DNA from: Comamonas sp. SCN 65-56
GTDB taxonomy: Bacteria > Pseudomonadota > Gammaproteobacteria > Burkholderiales > Burkholderiaceae_C
Assembly (NCBI RefSeq): GCF_001724135.1
Contig: NZ_MEDS01000001.1
Location: forward strand, 62,001 to 126,000
Length of the DNA: 64,000 bases
Direction: 5' to 3'
The notes beneath the pieces are model-generated. The model searched no databases. It worked only from the letters and a program-made list of their open reading frames with translations, and had not been told where the DNA came from. The translations under genes were made by a program, and so were the position numbers. This document shows, in pieces, positions 17,878 to 24,440 of the stretch. The first letter of the stretch is position 1. Each line of letters begins with the position of its first letter.

Positions 17878-19980
17878 ATGCAACCGAACAAGACCACCGT
17901 CACCGGGCTGTTCAATGCGCCATATCAGTACCAAATTCCAATATTCCAGCGTGGCTACGTTTGGACGCTGGAGAAGCAAGTGGTGCCGTTGTGGGTTGAC
18001 ATACAGAATCGTGCAGATGCGCGACTCGAACGTGACGCGGCCCAACAAAGCGTGAGTGCTGGGGCACTCAAGCCGTTGCAAAAGCACTTCCTGGGTTCTC
18101 TAGTACTGACCCCGGTAACGCCGCCTTTCGGGCGGGTACCTGCTTACGAGGTGATCGACGGCCAGCAGCGCTCCACGACGTTGCAGCTGTTGTTGTTAGC
18201 CTTCCGCCAAGCGGTGCAGAACCTGGGTGACGAACAGTTGTTCAAGATGCTGGATGCCCTCGTGCGCAATCCCGGCCCGTACACGGTGGATACGGATTAC
18301 CACAAGATTTGGCCCACCCAGGCTGGACAGGATGAAATGCAGTTGCTGTACTCGGCTGCGGATGTGGCGTCAGTTTGCAGTGCGTACCCTGCGCGTGATG
18401 GTCGCCGCAAGGTCGAACGCCCGCTCATGGTGCAGACCTTCCTGTACTTTTATTTCGCCTGTCTTGCCTATCTGCAAGGCGTCGATCTCGCGGGTGCTGC
18501 CGATTTCGACGAGCACACACCCAGTGACGAACTGGTTAAGCGCATTCGTGGGGGCAATGCCGTGGTGCCGCTGGAGTCCGCTGGCACGTTTGACGCGCAA
18601 CGTGCCCAGGCTTTGTACATGGCGCTGGCGGAAAACGTGCAGATCATGACACTGCAACTGGAGGCCGAAGACGACCCTCAGGTGATTTTCGAGACACTCA
18701 ACGCGCGCGGTGAACCGCTCCTCGCTTCCGACCTGATCCGAAACTTCGTGTTTTTGCAGGCCGCGCGTGATGGCAAGCCGGTCAGTGCGCTGTACACAAA
18801 GTTCTGGAGTCAGTTCGATTTGGCAGCCGATGGCAAGGGTGTCACTAGCAATCGCTACTGGGTGGAGAAGGAGCGGCAAGGTCGCTTGACTTATCCGCGC
18901 ATTGACCTGTTCTTTTACAGTTACACGGTGCTGCGCAGCCGTGAAACCACGCTGGTCGGCCATGTATTCGAGGCATTCAAGGCGTGGTGGCAAACCGAGC
19001 ACCGCGAGCTGGAGCAGGAGCTTGAGCGCATCGTCACCGCCAGCGGTTACTTCAAGGAATTAGTGTCTCCGCAGGGCACCGGGTGGCTGGCCGAATTCGC
19101 GCGCCTCATGCAAGCGTTGGACGTGAGCATCATCACGCCGGTGTATCTGGCGCTACGCGAGCGGCTGGCTGCCGATAGCCCGGAACTGCGGCAGGCGCTG
19201 GGCGACCTTGCCTCCCACCTCACGCGCCGCGCCGTATGTGGGATGACTACCAAAGGTTACAACCGCTTCTTTATGCGTCTGTTGCAGGCGGTTACCGCCG
19301 CACCGGATGCGCCGCAGGCTGCGTTGCGGACGGCCCTGCTGGCAGCCACCGCAGACAGTGAGCGTTGGCCGAGTGACGAAATATTCCGCGAGCGTTGGAC
19401 TAATCGGCCGGTGTACTGGGAAATGAAGCCAGCGCGAGTGTGCGGCATCCTGCGCGCACTCGAATATGGCGCCCGTGGCCCGGCGCAGGGGAGCAACGAG
19501 GTACCCGTCCAAGCAGCACTGACTGTCGAGCATGTGATGCCGCAAAGCTGGGCGACCGTGGCCTACTACCAAGAGGACAGCATGTCGGATGGACAGCATC
19601 CCGCGCGCGACATCGCCATCCACCGTTTCGGCAACCTCACATTGCTGACCCAGCCGCTCAATAGTTCAGTCAGTAACGGGCCGTTCGACGACTGGAAGAA
19701 TACGAAAGGCGAGATGGTGGAAGGCAAGCGCGCGAAGTTGGGCCAGAGCGCGTTGCTCATCAACACGTATTTCAACGGCAAATACCCGGAAAAATGGGAT
19801 GACAAGGCCATTGGTGAGCGCAGTGATGCACTGTATGCCGCCGCGGCACTGGTGTGGTCGCGCCCCGTCGCTGCAGAAGTGGCACCGAAAACGGTCGCGC
19901 ATGAGCTTTGGGGCGGCGGTGCCAAGAAACGTGCGAGTCAGGATCGCTTGGCCGAGTCGGCACCCGACGTTCAAGAGTAA
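17878..19980 (+). CDS. DUF262/DUF1524 (GmrSD-like) putative restriction protein
   Basis: A 700-residue protein with an N-terminal DUF262 domain: IPIFQRGYVW at residues 20-29 and the nucleotide-binding/ParB-like signature DGQQRS beginning at Asp94. The C-terminal DUF1524 HNH-type nuclease is present with His552 in LTVEHVMPQSW and Asn586 in FGNLTLL. This is the architecture of GmrSD-type modification-dependent restriction enzymes and relatives acting on phage DNA. It has its own ribosome binding site (GGGGA) and lies 176 bases after the helicase operon, on the same strand. Its stop codon is close to the point where a gene on the other strand is cut off, so it marks the right edge of the accessory block. 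Confidence 0.85.
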   Translation: MQPNKTTVTGLFNAPYQYQIPIFQRGYVWTLEKQVVPLWVDIQNRADARLERDAAQQSVSAGALKPLQKHFLGSLVLTPVTPPFGRVPAYEVIDGQQRSTTLQLLLLAFRQAVQNLGDEQLFKMLDALVRNPGPYTVDTDYHKIWPTQAGQDEMQLLYSAADVASVCSAYPARDGRRKVERPLMVQTFLYFYFACLAYLQGVDLAGAADFDEHTPSDELVKRIRGGNAVVPLESAGTFDAQRAQALYMALAENVQIMTLQLEAEDDPQVIFETLNARGEPLLASDLIRNFVFLQAARDGKPVSALYTKFWSQFDLAADGKGVTSNRYWVEKERQGRLTYPRIDLFFYSYTVLRSRETTLVGHVFEAFKAWWQTEHRELEQELERIVTASGYFKELVSPQGTGWLAEFARLMQALDVSIITPVYLALRERLAADSPELRQALGDLASHLTRRAVCGMTTKGYNRFFMRLLQAVTAAPDAPQAALRTALLAATADSERWPSDEIFRERWTNRPVYWEMKPARVCGILRALEYGARGPAQGSNEVPVQAALTVEHVMPQSWATVAYYQEDSMSDGQHPARDIAIHRFGNLTLLTQPLNSSVSNGPFDDWKNTKGEMVEGKRAKLGQSALLINTYFNGKYPEKWDDKAIGERSDALYAAAALVWSRPVAAEVAPKTVAHELWGGGAKKRASQDRLAESAPDVQE

Positions 19981-20107
19981 GGGATCTACTGACGCCCGTT
20001 GCCATGTAACCGACTGCAATGCAGGCACCAAGTAGCTCGTACTTCAAGCGAGGGCGGTTGTTGGCCAGCCAGCGTTCAAACGCCTTGCGGAAGAATGGCT
20101 GGGGCAT
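19981..20107 (-). pseudogene. 5' fragment of an unrecognised resident gene, cut by the accessory block
   Basis: On the minus strand an ATG at 20107, only three bases after the hydrolase stop codon, opens a frame reading MPQPFFRKAFERWLANNRPR and then a hydrophobic stretch LLGACIAVGYMATG. After about 40 residues it runs into the antisense of the DUF262 gene. Operon-like spacing and plausible N-terminus suggest a real membrane-associated gene whose remainder was replaced when the accessory genes arrived. I do not recognise the family, and the breakpoint can only be placed roughly at 19980-20000. Confidence 0.45.
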
Positions 20108-20110
20108 CGG

Positions 20111-20719
20111 TCATTCGTGCCGGGGCCGCCAGTGCAGGAATTTTTCAATCTCCGGCAGATAGTCCGCAAAGTTCGGCAGCCCGTGGTCGCCACCTTCGTG
20201 TACCAGCGTCGTGGCCTGCGGGTAGCGCCTCACCGTGTCGCGCCAGTCCAGCACCTCGTCGCCCGTGGCCACGATCAGCAACTGGGGCGCGGCAGGGGGC
20301 TGGTGCGCCACGTCCAGGGCTTCCAGTTCGTCCAGGTGTTCGGGGCGAAAGTCAAACGTTTCATTGGGCTTGTCCCAGGGGCTCAGCACACCCAGGTAGC
20401 GCTGCAACGTGACCCATGGGGCGATGGAGGGATTGATGAGCACGCTTTTGCAGGCCAGTTGCTGCGCCAGCCAGGTGGCGTAGAAGCCCCCCAAGGATGA
20501 GCCGATGACAGCCATCCGATCTCGCGGCACGTCGTCCCAGGCATGGGTTGTCTGGAGCAGCAGCGCCGCTGCTTGCTTGGGCGATGGGGGCAACTGCGGC
20601 GCGGCGAACAGGACCTGGGGGTCATGCTCGGAAACGTGGTGCTGCAATAGCTGCGCTTTGGCGGATTGGGGCGAGGATCGAAAACCGTGAAGGTAGAGCA
20701 GGTGAGTGGTGGCAGGCAT
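20111..20719 (-). CDS. YqiA/YcfP-family alpha/beta hydrolase
   Basis: A 202-residue single-domain esterase of the YqiA family. The N-terminal LLYLHGFRSSPQSAKAQLL, the nucleophile elbow IGSSLGGFYATWLA (near residue 75) and the acid and histidine in ATGDEVLDW and EGGDHGL (C-terminal third) give a Ser-Asp-His triad. E. coli YqiA has esterase activity on short acyl chains; the physiological substrate is unknown. It is probably the first gene of an operon whose second gene is now truncated. Confidence 0.88.
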   Translation of the reverse strand: MPATTHLLYLHGFRSSPQSAKAQLLQHHVSEHDPQVLFAAPQLPPSPKQAAALLLQTTHAWDDVPRDRMAVIGSSLGGFYATWLAQQLACKSVLINPSIAPWVTLQRYLGVLSPWDKPNETFDFRPEHLDELEALDVAHQPPAAPQLLIVATGDEVLDWRDTVRRYPQATTLVHEGGDHGLPNFADYLPEIEKFLHWRPRHE

Positions 20720-20775
20720 GATCAGGCACCTTGCGTGTGGGTAACGGGATGGACGTGGGGATGAAGCTTTTGCTT

Positions 20776-21477
20776 TCAGGCTCCGATGCGGGCTCGAACC
20801 TGCTGAAGAAATTGCTCATAAGTCAGTAGCTGCTCCGGCGGGGTGCGTCGGCGGGTTTTTTCAAACAGCAGGGCATGCAACCACGGCAGGAGGTTGTCGG
20901 TGTCTGGCTCTCCGGGGCGGGGCATCTGTGGGGGCTCGGTGCTGTCCTGTTCGTCTTCGTCGCTGGTTTCTTCTTCCGCATCGTCCAGATTAATGATCGG
21001 TACACCCACCCGGATCATGATGAATCCTTCATAGGCGGCAGGGTTGAGCAGCTCGGGTGCGGTTTGCATGAAGCTGGCATACGTCCAACCCGATTCTTCG
21101 GTGAACAGGTCAGGCAGGATGTTCTGAAACAGCATCTCGTGCAGGGCAAGCATTTGATTTTGCGCACTGCTCGGGCGCTGCAGGCTGTCATCAAGGTTGG
21201 CGATGAGCGCGCTTAGTCCTTCTTCACCCCACTTTGTCTGCAGGCAGTCCTCCCAGAACCATGCATCAAACACTTGGCAGACGGCATCGCGCAGTGGCAC
21301 ACCGGTGCTCAGCAGGCGGGCGATGTGCGGTGCTTCACATTCGTACTCGTCCTCCATGTCCAGGTTCAGGCGGCAACAGGTTCCCATGGGGTCGAGGTCA
21401 TGCAGCAGGTGCTCCAGGCGCTGGATCAGCGGCAAAAGCGGGTCATGGTCATGTGCGGTATTGGCTTGGGCTTGCAT
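20776..21477 (-). CDS. hypothetical protein (233 residues, acidic)
   Basis: A soluble, strongly acidic protein of unknown function. The first 60 residues (PLLPLIQRLEHLLHDLDPMG then DEYECEAPHIARLL) are helical and loosely recall small helical families such as DUF1871, but I would not assign one. A low-complexity acidic linker EEETSDEDEQDSTEPP lies near residue 170, followed by a helical C-terminal region. The start at 21477 has AAAGGA upstream. The gene lies 13 bases downstream of the small repeat protein gene on the same strand, so the two are likely cotranscribed. Confidence 0.65.
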   Translation of the reverse strand: MQAQANTAHDHDPLLPLIQRLEHLLHDLDPMGTCCRLNLDMEDEYECEAPHIARLLSTGVPLRDAVCQVFDAWFWEDCLQTKWGEEGLSALIANLDDSLQRPSSAQNQMLALHEMLFQNILPDLFTEESGWTYASFMQTAPELLNPAAYEGFIMIRVGVPIINLDDAEEETSDEDEQDSTEPPQMPRPGEPDTDNLLPWLHALLFEKTRRRTPPEQLLTYEQFLQQVRARIGA

Positions 21478-21490
21478 GAAGGTCCTTTCA

Positions 21491-21694
21491 TCAGACGATT
21501 TTGGTGCCTGTGGTCGCCCCCTTTTCGTTGTAGGTGTAGATGACCCGTCCCATCTGAATGTTGACGAAGCTGCTGGTGTAACCCTTCACACCGTCGGTCG
21601 GCTCGCGCCCAACGATTTTGGTAAAGAGCGTCTGGTTCTTTTCGTTGTAAACATAGATGACGGGTCCGCGCTGGATGACGTTGGCGATGGGCAT
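21491..21694 (-). CDS. small protein with two internal repeats
   Basis: A 67-residue protein made of two similar units: residues 4-28 (ANVIQRGPVIYVYNEKNQ, ending TKIV) and residues 43-67 (FVNIQMGRVIYTYNEKGA, ending TKIV), joined by a glycine- and threonine-containing linker. The pattern suggests two beta hairpins stacked as a pseudo-dimer. It has an excellent ribosome binding site (AGGAGAG). There is no signal peptide. I do not know the function; it probably forms an operon with the downstream acidic protein. Confidence 0.7.
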   Translation of the reverse strand: MPIANVIQRGPVIYVYNEKNQTLFTKIVGREPTDGVKGYTSSFVNIQMGRVIYTYNEKGATTGTKIV

Positions 21695-21930
21695 GTGTGC
21701 TCTCCTGAATGTTGGCTTCCGGGGCCGTGGCTGTTGGCCCGCGAGATGAAGGTCATTCTCTGGTTGCGTGCGACAAAATGTGCCGCCAGCAAAGCCGCTG
21801 GTGTGAGCGTGGCGTTTTAGTCACATGCGCTACACGATGGGAATTGGCCCTGCGCTACGGTGGCGAAGGGAATCCGTGCACATGTTGCGGCAGCTTGCGC
21901 GGGTAGCCTTGTTTCGTCCAGCACGAACCG

Positions 21931-21952
21931 CCGGGGGTGCCCCCGGGTTTTT
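21931..21952 (+). terminator. strong GC hairpin with T-run, plus orientation
   Basis: CCGGGG-GTGC-CCCCGG followed by GTTTTT is a good rho-independent terminator on the plus strand. No plus-strand gene ends nearby: the 274-base gap from 21695 to 21968 contains no convincing gene. It lies just beyond the 3' end of the AI-2E-family gene on the other strand and may act for that transcript less well, since A residues rather than T residues follow there. Confidence 0.5.
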
Positions 21953-21968
21953 GCTTGTTCTGTGGTTT

Positions 21969-23030
21969 TTATTCGGTACCGCTGCTTGCTGGTGGCGGCG
22001 AATACAAATCCCACGTCGCGATGAACAGCGCTGCGATCACCGGCCCGATGACGAAGCCGGTCAAGCCAAACAGCGCCATGCCGCCCAGCGTGGAGATCAG
22101 CACCACGTAGTCGGGCATCTTGGTGTCCTTGCCCACCAGCAGCGGGCGCAGCACGTTGTCCACCAGGCCAATCACGCCGATGCCGTACAGCGCCAGCGTG
22201 ACGCCTTGCCAGGTGGCGCCGGTCGCCAGGAAATACAGCGCCACCGGCCCCCAGATCAGGCTGGCGCCGATGGCCGGCAGCAGCGAGAGGAAGGCCATGA
22301 TTACGCCCCAGAGCACCGGCCCCTGGATGCCCAGCGCCCAGAAAATCAGGCCGCCCAGCGCCCCTTGCGTCGCTGCCACCGCGATGTTGCCCTTGACCGT
22401 GGCGCGGATCACGGTGATGAACTTGGCGCTGAGTTCGCGCTTGTGCTCCTCATCCAGGGGAATCGCGTTGCGGATGCGCGTGCCCAACTGCGTTCCGTCG
22501 CGCAGCAGGAAGAACAACAGGTAGAGCATCACGCCGAAGTTGACGATGAACTGCAGCGTGTTGGAGCCCACGTTCACTGCCTGGTTGGCCAGGAATTGGC
22601 TGGCCTGGGCGCCAAAGCTCGCGAGTTTGGTCTGCAGTTCGGCAAAGGTGCCCAGATGCAGGCTCTCGAGCAACTTGAGTACCCATGCGGGCAGCGCCGC
22701 CCAGATCTGCTGCGCATAGGCCCCGAAGTTGATCTGGCCGGCGCGCACTCGCTGGTAGACGACGCCGGCTTCCTGCGCCATCGACGCCGCGATGGCAAGG
22801 ATGGGCAGGATGACGATCAGCAGGCAGATCGCAAGCGTCAGCAGCGCCGCCAGATTGGGCGTGCGGCGCATGCGCAGCAGCAGCCGCCGGTGCAGCGGTG
22901 CGAACAGGATGGCGAGCACCATGCCCCAGAAAATCGCACCGTGCAGCGGCAGCAGGATGGCGCCAAACGCGAGCGTGACAGCGACCAGCAGAAGCAGCAG
23001 GGCACGGTGGGTAAGTGTCGGCTGGTGCAT
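21969..23030 (-). CDS. AI-2E family (PF01594) membrane transporter
   Basis: A 353-residue multi-pass inner-membrane protein of the AI-2E exporter family (YdiK/TqsA/PerM type). Two N-terminal segments (residues about 10-45 and 58-82) are followed by a cytoplasmic or periplasmic helical region (85-150) and about five C-terminal segments, including the family-typical GLVDNVLRPLLVGKDTKMPDYVV and LIGGMALFG-like ISTLGGMALFGLTGFVIGP. Substrates differ among relatives (autoinducer-2, sodium or unknown), so none is assigned. It is a single-gene unit. Confidence 0.88.
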   Translation of the reverse strand: MHQPTLTHRALLLLLVAVTLAFGAILLPLHGAIFWGMVLAILFAPLHRRLLLRMRRTPNLAALLTLAICLLIVILPILAIAASMAQEAGVVYQRVRAGQINFGAYAQQIWAALPAWVLKLLESLHLGTFAELQTKLASFGAQASQFLANQAVNVGSNTLQFIVNFGVMLYLLFFLLRDGTQLGTRIRNAIPLDEEHKRELSAKFITVIRATVKGNIAVAATQGALGGLIFWALGIQGPVLWGVIMAFLSLLPAIGASLIWGPVALYFLATGATWQGVTLALYGIGVIGLVDNVLRPLLVGKDTKMPDYVVLISTLGGMALFGLTGFVIGPVIAALFIATWDLYSPPPASSGTE

Positions 23031-23179
23031 GGGTGTTGGGCGTTGCGGCTGCGTGATGACACGGACTGTACGGCATGCGTACCGGTTGGGCTTGGCGCAT
23101 CGAAGGTGCGGTCCGATTTACGGCAACGGCGTGCCGTTCAACACCGTTGCCCCGGCGGTTGCAAGACAGCAGCGGTTTG

Positions 23180-24187
23180 CTATCGCTCTTCGTGTTCGTG
23201 TTCGCGCTCATGGCGCGGATGTGGCTGAGGGGCGTGGTGCTCAGGCCGCGCGTGTTGCGGCGCGTGTGCGGCCGGACGCGGCTGCGTGCGCTCGCGTTCC
23301 ATTGGCGCGATCTCGCGCTCCCCGAGGGCAGCACGCTCGGGCATCCGTTCTGCACGTTCTGGCGCATGTTCGGCTGGTGTGTGCACTGGCGCTGTTTCCT
23401 GGCGCACGGTCGCTGCCGGGTGCGGCTCGGCAGGGGTGCGTACTGCTGCCGCAGGATCGGCAAAATGCTCGCTCACGCGTGATGTTCCGTACACGGCTGG
23501 CCCGGTGCCTGACGGGTTGTAGCGCTGGCTGCGCTCCTGCACGGCCATGGTGTGCTGTTGCACCTGGGCTGCCGTAGGAGCGGTATGTGGCTGGTGCAGC
23601 GCGGTCTTTTCCATCGCATTGGGCTGCACCATGGTTCCGCCGCTGCCGCCGTTGTAGCTCACGCGGTTGACCGTCGTGTTGTTGTGCGTGACGCTGTTGT
23701 CCACATACACGTTGGTGATGTGGGTGTTGTGGATGTTGTTGACGGTGCGGTTGTAATAGAACTGGTCGCCGTGCCAGTAGCCGCCGACGTAGCCGGTGCC
23801 AAAGTAGCCAAAGCCGTAGTTGATGCCGCCGTAAAAACCTATCGTCGGTCCCCAGTAACCCGCATGCCAGCGGTAGACGCCGCCTGACCAGCCCCACCAG
23901 CCGGGGGTCCACAGGACGCCCACGCGCTGCGGCAGCACCCAGACTCCGGGTACCCAGTAGTAGGCCGCATCGCCCCAGGCCCAGTAGCCTGGCGTCCAGA
24001 GGTAGCCGGGCCCGGGCGCCACGGGCTGCTCATAGACGGGCAGTGCGGGTGGCGCGATGCTGGTGGTTATCGTCGTCGTACCGGACGCGGTTTCGGTCAC
24101 GGTAGTGGTGGTGGCCGCGGGCGCAACTGCGCAACCGGACAGCAGAGCCAGGCTGGCCGCCATGGAGAGAAGCGTGAATGTTTTCAT
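23180..24187 (-). CDS. YXWGXW-repeat lipoprotein
   Basis: A 335-residue predicted lipoprotein: signal peptide MKTFTLLSMAASLALLSGC with lipidation Cys19. After a threonine-rich linker, residues about 55-155 contain aromatic repeats such as GYLWTPGYWAWGD, WTPGWWGWSGG and WHAGYWGP, the YXWGXW signature. The C-terminal third is rich in His, Glu, Arg and Pro (for example EHHAPQPHPRHEREHEHEER), which may bind metal or be disordered. Proteins of this family sit in the outer membrane or periplasm and have no assigned function. Start at ATG 24187 places the lipobox correctly. Confidence 0.8.
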   Translation of the reverse strand: MKTFTLLSMAASLALLSGCAVAPAATTTTVTETASGTTTITTSIAPPALPVYEQPVAPGPGYLWTPGYWAWGDAAYYWVPGVWVLPQRVGVLWTPGWWGWSGGVYRWHAGYWGPTIGFYGGINYGFGYFGTGYVGGYWHGDQFYYNRTVNNIHNTHITNVYVDNSVTHNNTTVNRVSYNGGSGGTMVQPNAMEKTALHQPHTAPTAAQVQQHTMAVQERSQRYNPSGTGPAVYGTSRVSEHFADPAAAVRTPAEPHPAATVRQETAPVHTPAEHAPERAERMPERAALGEREIAPMERERTQPRPAAHAPQHARPEHHAPQPHPRHEREHEHEER

Positions 24188-24440
24188 GACGCAGACCTTC
24201 CTTTCGCACCATGCAACGCAGTGTTGGACCGCACTGTTCACACAAGAATCGGCAAACAGTTACGCAAAGCACCGCTGGTGCCATGCCGCCAGCGGGCGCC
24301 CGGTGATCGGTGGCACAATAGCCTTCGCACATCAGGCCCCTTCCCCAGCCACAGTCGCATCCGCCATCCGGTACAGCCGTGTCGCGGAAGGTTTTCCAAC
24401 CAACTCACGTTTCCTTCAGGGAGACAAAGGTCAGCGGGAC

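Noticed and set aside
20640-20690. Repeat-like AATAGCTGCGCTTTGGCGGA in the YqiA-like gene
   Set aside because: It encodes SSPQSAKAQLL, which is conserved in the family, so the similarity to the REP-like repeat is probably chance.
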